From CAYYFX01 sp964571855 (GTDB lineage: Bacteria > ARS69): 64,000 nt of DNA. Made by a program: the position numbers and the translations under genes. Location: NCBI GenBank assembly GCA_964571855.1, contig CAZNDO010000002.1, forward strand, positions 186,001-250,000. Direction: 5' to 3'. Below, piece by piece: positions 53,507 to 61,810 of this stretch; the first letter of the stretch is position 1; the number at the start of each line of letters is the position of its first letter. The notes under the pieces were generated by a model. It saw nothing but the letters and a program-made list of their open reading frames with translations, did no database searches and was not told the origin of the DNA.

Positions 53507-55129
53507 TCAGTGCCGGAACACCCGGCGTCCGGTCAGGATCATGGCGGCGCCCTTCCCGTCCACCGCGGCCACGGTCTCGTCGTCCCGCTTCGAGCCGCCG
53601 GGCTGCACGATGGCGGTGGCTCCGGCCTCCAGCGCGAGTTTCGGCCCGTCCGGGAACGGGAAGAACGCGTCCGAGGCGAGGACCGAACCGCGCAGGTCGT
53701 GCCCGAGCTCCCGCGCCTTCTCCACCGCGATGCGCACCGAGTCCACGCGGCTCATCTGGCCCGCGCCGACCGCGAGCGACCGCCCGCCCTTCGCGAACAC
53801 CACGGCGTTCGACTTCACGGACGCGCACACGGTCCAGGCGAACTCCAGGTCGGCCCGCTCCGCGGCCGTCGGCGGCCGCCGCGACGCCACGCGCCACTCC
53901 GGCGTGGCGACGGCGCGGCCGGGGTCCTCCTGGCAGAGGTACACGCCGCCGGCCAGTGCCTTCCACTCCCGCCGGCGCGCGCGGAACGCGGCGGCCGGCG
54001 CCTCGACGAGGCGCAGCCGCGACTTCTTGCGCAGCGTGGCCAGCGCGCCCTCCGTGAACGACGGCGCGACCACGACCTCGAGGAAAAGCTTCGAGAGCGC
54101 GGCCGCGGTGTCCGCTTCCACCGGCCGGTTGAACGCGGCGATCCCGCCGAACGCGGAGACCGGGTCCGCGGCGAGCGCCGCCTCCCACGCCCCCGCCTGC
54201 GTCGCCGCGACGGCCGTGCCGCACGGGTTCGTGTGCTTGATGATCGCGCACGACGTCCCGTCGAACGCGAGCGCGAGCTCCGCCGCGGCCACGAGGTCGA
54301 TCCAGTTGTTGTACGAGAGCTCCTCGCCGGCAAGCTTGCGCCAGCCGCCCGGCAGCGCGCCCTCGGGCACCGCGCCCTCCGCGTACAGCGCGGCGGACTG
54401 GTGCGGGTTCTCGCCGTAGCGCAGCGGCGTGACGCGGTGCAGCTCCAGCCGCACCTCCGCGGGCAGCGCGGCGGACGCGGCCGGCGCGGCGGGCTCGTGC
54501 GCGAGGTCCGCGTGGATGGCGGCGTCGTACGACGCGGTGCGCTCGAACACGCGCGCGGCGAGGCGGCGGCGCGTGGCCTCGCCCACCACCCCCGCGTTCG
54601 CCTCCATCTCGCGCACGACGGCCGCCACGTCCGCGGGATGGCAGAGCGCCACCACGTGCCGCCAGTTCTTCGCGGCGGCGCGCAGCATCGTGGGGCCGCC
54701 CACGTCGATCTTCTCGGTGCGCTCCTCCGGGCTCGCGCCGCGCGCCACCGTCTCCTCGAACGGGTACAGGTTCACGCACACGAGGTCGATGGGCACCGCG
54801 CCCGCGGCCGCCAGCTCCTCCACGTCGCCGGGCACGTCCCGCCGGGCCAGGATGCCGGCGTGGATCTTCGGGTGCAGCGTCTTCACGCGCCCGCCCCAGC
54901 CCGCGGCGAGACCGGTGTAGTCCTCCACGGCCAGCACGTCCACGCCGGCGTCCGCCAGCGCCTTCGCGGTGCCGCCCGACGCGAGCACGCGGCCGCCGAA
55001 GCGCTCGATGGCGCGCGCCAGCTCCACCACGCCGGTCTTGTCGTACACGGACAGCAGCGCGTGCCGGATGCGCACGCCGCCCCGCGCGTCAGCTCCCGAG
55101 ATCGTTTCCGGTGATTGCACGGTAGACAT
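53507..55129 (-). CDS. purH: PurH, bifunctional AICAR formyltransferase / IMP cyclohydrolase
   Basis: A 540-residue enzyme for the last two steps of IMP synthesis. The N-terminal cyclohydrolase domain has LLSVYDKTGVVELARAI and GRVKTLHPKIHAGILARRD. The C-terminal transformylase domain has the catalytic KHTNPCGTAVA, PVSAFGGIAAFNRPVEADTA and SDAFFPFPDGP. The ATG at 55129 overlaps purC by 41 nt and has GGAGAG upstream. A GTG at 55075 would remove the overlap and 18 residues, so the start is uncertain. Confidence 0.97.
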   Translation of the reverse strand: MSTVQSPETISGADARGGVRIRHALLSVYDKTGVVELARAIERFGGRVLASGGTAKALADAGVDVLAVEDYTGLAAGWGGRVKTLHPKIHAGILARRDVPGDVEELAAAGAVPIDLVCVNLYPFEETVARGASPEERTEKIDVGGPTMLRAAAKNWRHVVALCHPADVAAVVREMEANAGVVGEATRRRLAARVFERTASYDAAIHADLAHEPAAPAASAALPAEVRLELHRVTPLRYGENPHQSAALYAEGAVPEGALPGGWRKLAGEELSYNNWIDLVAAAELALAFDGTSCAIIKHTNPCGTAVAATQAGAWEAALAADPVSAFGGIAAFNRPVEADTAAALSKLFLEVVVAPSFTEGALATLRKKSRLRLVEAPAAAFRARRREWKALAGGVYLCQEDPGRAVATPEWRVASRRPPTAAERADLEFAWTVCASVKSNAVVFAKGGRSLAVGAGQMSRVDSVRIAVEKARELGHDLRGSVLASDAFFPFPDGPKLALEAGATAIVQPGGSKRDDETVAAVDGKGAAMILTGRRVFRH

Positions 55130-55973
55130 CGAGGTATCTCTCCCGCGCCCGGCGGATGATGTCCGCGGGCAGATCCGGAGCCGGCGGGGTCTTGTCCCAG
55201 TCCCGGCCCTCCAGCCAATCGCGAATGACCTGCTTGTCCCAGCTCTCCGGCGGCTCCCCCTCGCGGTACTGCGACACGCTCCAGTACCGCGACGAGTCCG
55301 GGGTCAACGCCTCGTCGATCAGGTGCAGCCGGCCGTCGATGAACCCGAACTCGAACTTCGTGTCCGCGAGGAGGAACCCGCGGGACTCCGCCACGCGGTG
55401 CCCGAGGCGGTACACGTCCAGCGAGAGGTTGCGCAGCCGCGCCGAGAGCTCCGCGCCGACCAGGTCGCACATCTCCTCGAACGTGATCGGCCGGTCGTGC
55501 CCCTCGTCCTCCTTCGTCGTCGGCGTGAACAGGGGCTCGGGCAGGCGCCCGCCCTTCGCCAGGCCCGCGGGCAGCGCGTGGCCGGCCACGCGCCCCGACT
55601 CGCGGTACTCCTTCCATCCCGAGCCCGCGAGGTACCCGCGCACGACGCACTCGATGTCCACGCGATCCGCCTTTCGGACGAGCATGGTGCGGCCCTCGAG
55701 CTCGGCGGCGTGGCGGAACGGCTCCGGGAAGTCCTCGCTGCGCGTGCTCAGCAGGTGGCTCGGCACGACCGAGTCCGTCTGCGAGAACCAGTACGCGGAG
55801 AGCCCGGTGAGCAGGCGTCCCTTGTCGGGGATGGGCTGGTTGAGGATCACGTCGAACGCGGACACGCGATCCGACGCGACCAGCAGCATGCGATCGCCGA
55901 GGTCGTACAGGTCCCGCACCTTGCCGCGGCGCGCGGGGGGCGGGAGCGTTCCCGGGGAGCCGGTTCTCGTCAT
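55089..55973 (-). CDS. purC: PurC, SAICAR synthetase
   Basis: A 294-residue enzyme that ligates aspartate to CAIR in purine synthesis. Motifs are RRGKVRDLYDLGDRMLLVAS, DRVSAFDVILNQPIPDKG, ECVVRGYLAGSGWKEYRESG and DTKFEFGFIDG with DEALTPDSSRYW. At 294 residues it belongs to the longer (yeast-like) form. The start overlaps the purN stop (ATGA). Confidence 0.98.
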   Translation of the reverse strand: MTRTGSPGTLPPPARRGKVRDLYDLGDRMLLVASDRVSAFDVILNQPIPDKGRLLTGLSAYWFSQTDSVVPSHLLSTRSEDFPEPFRHAAELEGRTMLVRKADRVDIECVVRGYLAGSGWKEYRESGRVAGHALPAGLAKGGRLPEPLFTPTTKEDEGHDRPITFEEMCDLVGAELSARLRNLSLDVYRLGHRVAESRGFLLADTKFEFGFIDGRLHLIDEALTPDSSRYWSVSQYREGEPPESWDKQVIRDWLEGRDWDKTPPAPDLPADIIRRARERYLDVYRAITGNDLGS

Positions 55974-56599
55974 GGTTCCCTCACGGCGAGGGGCGGCCGG
56001 AGCGTGACCCGGCGCCCATCCACGGAAATGCGGCCCTCGGCGAGCGCCCGCAGGGCCGCGGGGTAGATCTCGTGCTCGCGCTCGAGCACGCGGGCGGCGA
56101 GCGTGTCCTCGGTATCGTCGTCCCGCACCGGGACCGCGGCCTGCATCACGATGGGTCCGGTGTCCACGCCCTCGTCCACCAGGTGCACGGTGCACCCGGT
56201 CCACTTCACCCCCGCCGCGAGCGCCTGCCGGTGCGCGCGCGTCCCCGGGAACGCCGGCAGCAGCGACGGGTGCACGTTCAGGATACGCCCGGGAAACGCG
56301 CGCACGATCTCCGCGGGCAGGATCCGCATGAACCCCGCGAGGCACACCGCGTCCACCCGGTGCGCCTGGAAGGTCCGGATCAGCGCGTCCACCGCGGCCG
56401 GCTCCCATGCGCCGCGCCGCGTTCCCGGATCGAACACGTGCACCTCGATCCCGGCCCGGCGCGCCTTCTCCAGGACGGGGGCGTCCGCGCGATCCGACGC
56501 CACGAGCACGAGCCGCGCCAGCGAGTCCGGCGCGCGGCACGCGCGCTCCAGCGCCTCGAAGTTCGAGCCGCGTCCCGAGGCCAGTACGGCGGCGCGCAT
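55970..56599 (-). CDS. purN: PurN, phosphoribosylglycinamide formyltransferase
   Basis: A 209-residue folate-dependent enzyme. It has the phosphate loop LASGRGSNFEALERA, the catalytic NVHPSLLPAFPGTRAHRQAL (Asn, His) and HLVDEGVDTGPIVMQAAVPV with the catalytic Asp. It transfers formyl to GAR in purine synthesis. It starts an overlapping purN-purC-purH set downstream of comEC. Confidence 0.97.
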   Translation of the reverse strand: MRAAVLASGRGSNFEALERACRAPDSLARLVLVASDRADAPVLEKARRAGIEVHVFDPGTRRGAWEPAAVDALIRTFQAHRVDAVCLAGFMRILPAEIVRAFPGRILNVHPSLLPAFPGTRAHRQALAAGVKWTGCTVHLVDEGVDTGPIVMQAAVPVRDDDTEDTLAARVLEREHEIYPAALRALAEGRISVDGRRVTLRPPLAVREP

Positions 56600-56635
56600 G
56601 CGGAGGGGCTCCTTCCATCCGGGGAGCGGTGCAGT

Positions 56636-58918
56636 CTAGCCGACGGCGGCCGATCGCGCAAAGGACGGGAACAGCGCGCGCGGGCCGGGCCAGTCGCGGA
56701 CCCAGTGCAGCCGGTAGCCGCGCCGCGTCGCCGTGAGCGTGACCGTGCCGTCCACGTCCGTGCGCAGGAGGCCGCAGCCCGCGCGACGGACCCGGGCCAG
56801 GACCTCGGCGTGCGGGTGCCCGTAGGTGTTTCCGGTGCCGCACGAGATGATCGCCAGCGCCGGGCGCACCGCGGCCAGGAGCTCGTCGTCCGTGTTCTCG
56901 CGCGAGCCGTGGTGCGGAAGGAGCACGACCGATGCGGGACGCAGCGCGCCGATCGCGCGGAGCGCATCCTGGGCGGGGCGCGCCCCGTCGCCGAACAGGT
57001 CCGCCGCGAACGCCGGCGCCTGCCAGCGCGCGGCCAGCGAGCGGTCGTTCTCGTCCGCGTGCGCCGGCGGCGCGTTCCCGAACGGTGCCTGCACGCGCAG
57101 CGTCCCGCGGAGAAGATCCACGGGCGGCACCGCCGCGCGCACGTCGACCCCGCGGGCGCGCGCGTCCGCCTCCAGCGCGAGGAGCGCCTCCGGCTTGTGC
57201 CCGTCGTCGGGCCGCACCACGAGCGCGCGGAACCCGCGCTGCGCGAGCACTTCGGCCGCGCCGCCGATGTGGTCCAGGTGGCCGTGCGAAACCACGAACG
57301 CCTCGAGGGGGCGCACGCGGCGACGGCGCACGGCCGGCGCCGCGGCGGACTCGAAGCCGTCCCGTCCGGGCGGTCCCGCGTCGAGGAGGACCGCGCGTCC
57401 GCCGGACTCCAGGAGCACGGAATCCCCCTGCCCGATGTCCAGGACGGTCATCCGCTCGCGCGGCAGCAGCGCCGCCGTCGTGCCGCACGCGGCGGCGACC
57501 AGCATCGCCCGCTCGAACCGGCCCGGCCGCCCGCCGCGCGCCCCGCGGATCGTCAGCAACGCGATGCCGGCGAGGGCAGGCGCCGGAAGCGCGGGGAACG
57601 GCAGATCCCCGCCCGGCCACGTGCCGGCGTGCTCCACGACGAACAGCAGCGCGGCGGAGGAGCGCTCCGCCGCGCTGGCGAGCGCCTGCCGGGCGAGGCC
57701 GGGCATGGGCGCGAACGCGGCCAACCCTCCCCACCCCAGCGAGGCCGCGGACGGAGGTCCGGCGGCGAGGTTCGTGAAGGGCGCGAGCACGCTGACCTGG
57801 CCGAACGACGAGGCCAGCTCGGGCACCGTGCCGAGCGTCACGAGCGCCGAGAGCGCGAGCGCCGTCCCCCCGGCGTGCAGCCGGCCGCGCCACCCCGGCG
57901 GCGCCGGCGGCCGCGCGGCGGACGCATAGAGCACCAGGACCGCGGTGGCCGCGAAGGACAGGCGGAAGCCGACGTCGCCCAGCCACGCCGGGAACAGGAG
58001 AAGCAGCCCGCCGCCGGCCCAACCCAGGGCTCCGAGGGATGCCGAGCGCCGCCCGAGGAGGTCCGCGATCGTGGCGAGCCCGACCGTGGCGCACGCGCGC
58101 ACGAGCGGCGCCCCCGCGCCCGTGAGCGCCGTGTACGTGGTCACGAAGACGAGCGTGAGCATCCCGGTGAGCGCGCGGGGGGCGCGGCACGTGCGAAGGA
58201 GCGTGGCCAGCCCGAGCGCCAGCACGGCGAGGTGCGCGCCCGAGAGCGCCAGGACGTGCGCGAGGCCGGCGTGCCGGAACCCGCGGCGGACGTCCTCCTC
58301 CAGAAGGTGCCGGTCCCCGAGGAGCAGTGCCGCCGAGAGATCCGCGCCGGGCGACGAACCCGCGCCCAGCCGCGTGCGCGCGGACTCCCGCAGGCGCCAC
58401 CCCGCGCGCTGCAGCACGCCCTCCCACCCCGGCGTGGGTTCGGGCCCGCGCACCTCCGTGAGCACGCGGCCCCGCCCGTGCAGTCCCTTCGCCCGCGCCC
58501 ACACCTCCGCGCGGAACGCGGACGGCTCCGCCCGCGACCGCACCGGATCGAGCCGCAGCAGCGCGCGTCCGCGCTCGCCGGGCGCCGGGAACCCGGCGGG
58601 CGGCTCCGAAACGAGGATCCGGCGCGCGCCGATCCGCACGATGCGCCCGGCGCCCGCCTCCGTCTCGACATCGAAGACGCCGTCGTACCGCGCCGCGCGC
58701 ACGAGCGCGCGCTCCTCGTGCTCTTCCCGCGCCACCGCCGCGCGCAGCAACCCGAGCGAAGCGCCAACCGCCGGCCACACCCGCTGCCAACCGGCGGCGA
58801 CGGCCACGGCGACCCCGCACGCGCGCCGCGCCGCGTCCCGATCCAGCGGAAGCACCGTGTCCTCCGCCACCATGCCGATCGCGACCGAGGCCGCGAACAC
58901 GATGCCGCGCACGCGCAC
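56636..58918 (-). CDS. comEC: ComEC/Rec2-type DNA-uptake channel
   Basis: A 760-residue membrane protein. The N-terminal part has an OB-like domain after the first membrane segments. The competence domain (about 190-490) contains LALSGAHLAVLALGL and many membrane segments. The C-terminal metallo-beta-lactamase domain has TVLDIGQGDSVLLESGG, the metal motif SHGHLDHIGGA and LLPHHGSREN. It would transport single-stranded DNA across the inner membrane. The GTG start at 58918 has GAGGA 7 nt upstream. A longer frame runs into the inverted repeat and is rejected. Confidence 0.93.
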   Translation of the reverse strand: MRVRGIVFAASVAIGMVAEDTVLPLDRDAARRACGVAVAVAAGWQRVWPAVGASLGLLRAAVAREEHEERALVRAARYDGVFDVETEAGAGRIVRIGARRILVSEPPAGFPAPGERGRALLRLDPVRSRAEPSAFRAEVWARAKGLHGRGRVLTEVRGPEPTPGWEGVLQRAGWRLRESARTRLGAGSSPGADLSAALLLGDRHLLEEDVRRGFRHAGLAHVLALSGAHLAVLALGLATLLRTCRAPRALTGMLTLVFVTTYTALTGAGAPLVRACATVGLATIADLLGRRSASLGALGWAGGGLLLLFPAWLGDVGFRLSFAATAVLVLYASAARPPAPPGWRGRLHAGGTALALSALVTLGTVPELASSFGQVSVLAPFTNLAAGPPSAASLGWGGLAAFAPMPGLARQALASAAERSSAALLFVVEHAGTWPGGDLPFPALPAPALAGIALLTIRGARGGRPGRFERAMLVAAACGTTAALLPRERMTVLDIGQGDSVLLESGGRAVLLDAGPPGRDGFESAAAPAVRRRRVRPLEAFVVSHGHLDHIGGAAEVLAQRGFRALVVRPDDGHKPEALLALEADARARGVDVRAAVPPVDLLRGTLRVQAPFGNAPPAHADENDRSLAARWQAPAFAADLFGDGARPAQDALRAIGALRPASVVLLPHHGSRENTDDELLAAVRPALAIISCGTGNTYGHPHAEVLARVRRAGCGLLRTDVDGTVTLTATRRGYRLHWVRDWPGPRALFPSFARSAAVG

Positions 58919-58968
58919 ATGGAGTTCCTCAGCAAGAAGGGGACCTGGCCTGAGGACGCGCACCGACC

Positions 58969-59257
58969 GCCGCCCGATCCCCGGCCAGGCCACCGAGACC
59001 GAGGGGCACCGATCGCGGGCGCGTAGCACGGAGCGTCGCGAAGGCGATCCCGCGGGGTCTCCTCCGGCGGCTCTGCGGCGCGGCCGGAGCCCCGGACGGG
59101 CGGAGGCCGTCGCCGCAGGAGCGAAGGCCGGAGCCGGGACGGCGGAGGCCGAGCGCCCGCCGGAGGAGACCCCGCGGGATCGCCTTCGCGACGCTTCGTG
59201 CGCGCGCCCGCGATCGGTGCCCCTCGGTCTCGGTGGCCTGGCCGGGGATCGGGCGGC
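58969..59257. repeat. Long inverted repeat C with conserved 86-nt loop
   Basis: The arms 58969-59070 and 59157-59257 (102 and 101 nt) are complementary except for about four positions and one indel. The loop 59071-59156 (86 nt) matches the reverse complement of the loop of repeat A at 83 of 86 positions. The outer stem sequence is unrelated to repeat A, and only the innermost 15-20 bp are similar. It starts 12 nt after the stop codon of the beta-helix gene and ends about 50 nt before comEC. The gap 58,919-59,269 holds no supportable gene. Confidence 0.95.
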
Positions 59258-59269
59258 AGCCGGCGCGGG

Positions 59270-60511
59270 TCAGCGGACCAGGACGACCCTTCGGCTCTCC
59301 ATCACCGTGCCGATCGTGATACGGACGAAGTAGATGCCGGGCGGGAGTTCCTCGCCGCGGTCGTCGCGGCCGTCCCACACGCGCTCGTGGTCGCCGGCGG
59401 AGAGGTCGCCGGCGGGGAGCGTGCGGACGCGTTCACCGACCACGTTGTAAACGCCGAGGTCCACGAGGCTGGGCTCGGGGACGCGGAACGGAATGGTGGT
59501 GAACGGGGCGAGCGGGTTCGGGGCGCTCGGGCCGAGCAGCGTCGGCTCCGCGGGCTCGCCGCCCGGGCCGGACGAGCGCGGGGGCGGCAGGCCGTCGCGG
59601 TCCGCGAAGGCGCCGAGGCGCTGCGCGTCGGGATCGTCCCCGCCGAGGCGCCAGTCGCCGCGCTCCGGATCGCGGACGTCGCCGGTCGCGCGGCGAAGGC
59701 CGCGGGTGCGGCGCGCCGCGTCGATCGCCGCCGCGAGCGCCAGACCGGCCTCGCCCTCGACGCGGACGACCCCTTCGTCGCAGCCGGCGAACGCGTTGTC
59801 GGAGAGCTGCGGGCCCTCGGCCTCCGGCTCCGCCACGATGCGGATGCCGAGGCGCGCGCCGCCGTGCCGCCCGGGATGGGCGATCACGCACGACGTGATC
59901 TCCGGCCGGGCACGCCCGCGGACCTCGATCGCGGCCCCGGCATTGCCGCCCCAGGTGCACGCCGTGAACGCCGGGGATCCCGCCCGCACGCAGACCGTGG
60001 GGCCCGCGCCGTCGTTCGCTTCGAAGAGGCACGAGGAGAAGCGCGCCGAACCGTCCTCGATCAGCACCGCGTCGCCGTCCCGTGCGGCGGCGCTCCCGCG
60101 GAAGATCACCCGCACGAACGCCGGGCCGGCGCGGCTGCCGGACCGGACCGCCCCCCCGCCGTCCGCGGCCCGACCGTCGGTCAGTTGCACGTCCGCGATC
60201 GTGGACGCGTCGTCCGCCTCGAAGAGGAAGTGCCGCGACCGGCCCGCCGCATCCAGCACCGTGCGCTCGGCCCCCGCCCCCGCGATGCGGATCGACTTCC
60301 CGGCGAGCCGGATCGGGAAGCGCTCGCCCGTGGCCGGGGTGTACCGCCCCGGCGCCAGCACGATCTCGTCGCCGGGGGCGGCGGCGCGCACGGCGGCCGT
60401 GAGCGTGGGGCGATCCTGCGGAACGCGGAGGGTCGCCGCGTGCGCCGCCGGGAGAAGAACCGCCGACAGCGGGAGGAGGAGCGCGAGCGCGGAAGGGCCT
60501 CGAGGCGCCAT
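59270..60511 (-). CDS. Secreted right-handed beta-helix protein with FlgD/T9SS-like C-terminal domain
   Basis: A 413-residue protein with a signal peptide (1-26, ending PAAHA). The region 30-250 has parallel beta-helix repeats (PGDEIVLAPGRYTPATGE, GKSIRIAGAGAERTVLD, PEITSCVIAHPGRHGG), as in pectate-lyase-like folds. The C-terminal 90 residues start GPSAPNPLAPFTTIPFRV, with DLGVYNVVGERVRTL, HERVWDGRDDRGEELPPGIY and end RRVVLVR. This matches FlgD Ig-like and type IX secretion sorting domains. The ATG at 60511 has a GGGGGA box. An enzymatic function is not evident. Confidence 0.9.
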   Translation of the reverse strand: MAPRGPSALALLLPLSAVLLPAAHAATLRVPQDRPTLTAAVRAAAPGDEIVLAPGRYTPATGERFPIRLAGKSIRIAGAGAERTVLDAAGRSRHFLFEADDASTIADVQLTDGRAADGGGAVRSGSRAGPAFVRVIFRGSAAARDGDAVLIEDGSARFSSCLFEANDGAGPTVCVRAGSPAFTACTWGGNAGAAIEVRGRARPEITSCVIAHPGRHGGARLGIRIVAEPEAEGPQLSDNAFAGCDEGVVRVEGEAGLALAAAIDAARRTRGLRRATGDVRDPERGDWRLGGDDPDAQRLGAFADRDGLPPPRSSGPGGEPAEPTLLGPSAPNPLAPFTTIPFRVPEPSLVDLGVYNVVGERVRTLPAGDLSAGDHERVWDGRDDRGEELPPGIYFVRITIGTVMESRRVVLVR

Positions 60512-60536
60512 GCCGACATCCCCCGGAGGAGACCCG

Positions 60537-60565
60537 ACGCTAGCGCAGTCCGGGGATGGTGACAA
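60537..60565 (-). promoter_or_regulatory. Promoter of the beta-helix gene (shares -35 with divergent promoter)
   Basis: The minus strand has TTGTCA (60560-60565), a 17-nt spacer and TAGCGT (60537-60542). The leader to the ATG at 60511 would be about 20 nt. The -35 box overlaps that of the plus-strand promoter. Confidence 0.55.
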
Positions 60566-60587
60566 GCATCCGGAACCGACGTATCCT
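60559..60587 (+). promoter_or_regulatory. Promoter of the GT4 glycosyltransferase gene
   Basis: The plus strand has GTGACA (60559-60564), a 17-nt spacer and TATCCT (60582-60587). It lies about 60 nt before the GTG at 60647. The two divergent -35 boxes are almost superimposed, so only one polymerase could bind at a time. Confidence 0.6.
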
Positions 60588-60646
60588 CAAGCATTTGCAA
60601 GGCGGCTTTCCAGCAACCTGTCGCGCGAGCGGCGCGGGGGGCGGAC

Positions 60647-61810
60647 GTGCCGGAGCCCGTTTCGATCCTCTTCCTCCTGCCGGCCCTGCCGGTGGGCGGC
60701 GCGGAGCGGCAGATCTCCGCCCTGGCGCGGGGGCTCGACCCCGTGCGGTTCCGGTCGGTGGTCGCCTGCCAGCACGCGCTGGGTCCGGTGGCCGACGAGC
60801 TCCGCGCCGCCGGCGTGCCCGTGCACCTCCTGTCCGGAGGCGCACGTTTCGATCCGGGGTTCCTGCCGCGCACCGTGGCGCTCCTGCGGCGCGAGCGCGT
60901 CCGCATCGTGCTGTCCCACGGCTTCTCCACCGGCGTCACCGCGCGCGTGGCGGCTGTGCTGGCCGGGGTCCCGGTGCGTATCCTGGCCGAGCACTCCACC
61001 GGCGAGCGGGACATGACCCCCGCGCGCCATGCGGTCAACCGGCTGCTGCGCCCGCTGGGCACCGCGTGGGTCGCGGTCGCGCACGGGCAGCGGGCATACC
61101 TCACGGACGTGAAGGGCGTTCCGCCCTCCCGCCTGCACGTGATCCCGAACGGCATCGACGCGGCGCCGTTCGCGAACCGCGAGGGGCGCGCCCGCGTGCG
61201 GCGCGACTGGGGAATCCCGGACGACGCGCCCGTGGCGGGCATCCTCGCGGTGTTGCGCCCCGAGAAGGACCACAAGACGTTCCTGCTCGCCGCGCGTTTC
61301 GTGGCCGACGCGCTCCCGGCCGCCCGCTTCGTGATCGTGGGCGACGGGCCCCTCGCCCCGGATGTGGCGCGCGAGGTCCACGCGCTCGACCTGGAGTCCC
61401 GCGTCGTGCTGGCCGGGCGGCGCGACGACATCCCCGCGGTCCTCGCGGCGCTCGACGTCTCCGTCCTCTGCTCCACGGACGTCGAGACCTTCCCGATGGC
61501 CTTCCTCGAGTCGATGGCGGCGGGCCTGCCGCTGGTCGGGACCCGCGTCGGCGGGTTGCCGGAGATGATCGAGGACGGGCGCAACGGTCGCCTCGTGCGA
61601 CCGCGCGATCCCCAGGGGCTGTCCGAAGCGATGCGGGAGATCCTGGCGGATCCGGCACGGGCGCGCCGTCTGGGCGAGGCGTCCCGGCGACGCGTGATCG
61701 AGGAGTTCTCACTGCCCAATATGATAAGCAGTTACGAGGATCTATTCACAAGACTTCTCAATCGGTCTTCCGCGGCCCCTTCCCCGCCCGGCCCTCGCGC
61801 AGTTTCCTGA
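60647..61810 (+). CDS. GT4-family glycosyltransferase
   Basis: A 387-residue GT-B enzyme and the only plus-strand gene here. The N-terminal glycine loop is LPVGGAERQISALARGLD. The C-terminal donor-binding part has AVLRPEKDHKTFLLAARFV, VIVGDGPL and the E-x7-E motif in ETFPMAFLESMAAGLPLV. It probably adds a sugar to a lipid-linked polysaccharide precursor. The GTG has a G-rich ribosome site. The 3' end overlaps the convergent flippase gene by 53 nt. Confidence 0.93.
   Translation: MPEPVSILFLLPALPVGGAERQISALARGLDPVRFRSVVACQHALGPVADELRAAGVPVHLLSGGARFDPGFLPRTVALLRRERVRIVLSHGFSTGVTARVAAVLAGVPVRILAEHSTGERDMTPARHAVNRLLRPLGTAWVAVAHGQRAYLTDVKGVPPSRLHVIPNGIDAAPFANREGRARVRRDWGIPDDAPVAGILAVLRPEKDHKTFLLAARFVADALPAARFVIVGDGPLAPDVAREVHALDLESRVVLAGRRDDIPAVLAALDVSVLCSTDVETFPMAFLESMAAGLPLVGTRVGGLPEMIEDGRNGRLVRPRDPQGLSEAMREILADPARARRLGEASRRRVIEEFSLPNMISSYEDLFTRLLNRSSAAPSPPGPRAVS

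Noticed and set aside
50279..55114. Open frame of 1611 codons on the plus strand
   Set aside because: It is antisense to the NHL gene, the transglycosylase gene and purH, which all have clear family motifs.
56072..59026. Open frame of 984 codons on the plus strand
   Set aside because: It is antisense to purN and comEC and its composition is repetitive Arg/Ala/Pro.
58919..59029. N-terminal extension of comEC into the inverted repeat
   Set aside because: The extra 37 residues are partly encoded by the repeat arm. The GTG at 58918 has a good ribosome site and begins a membrane segment.
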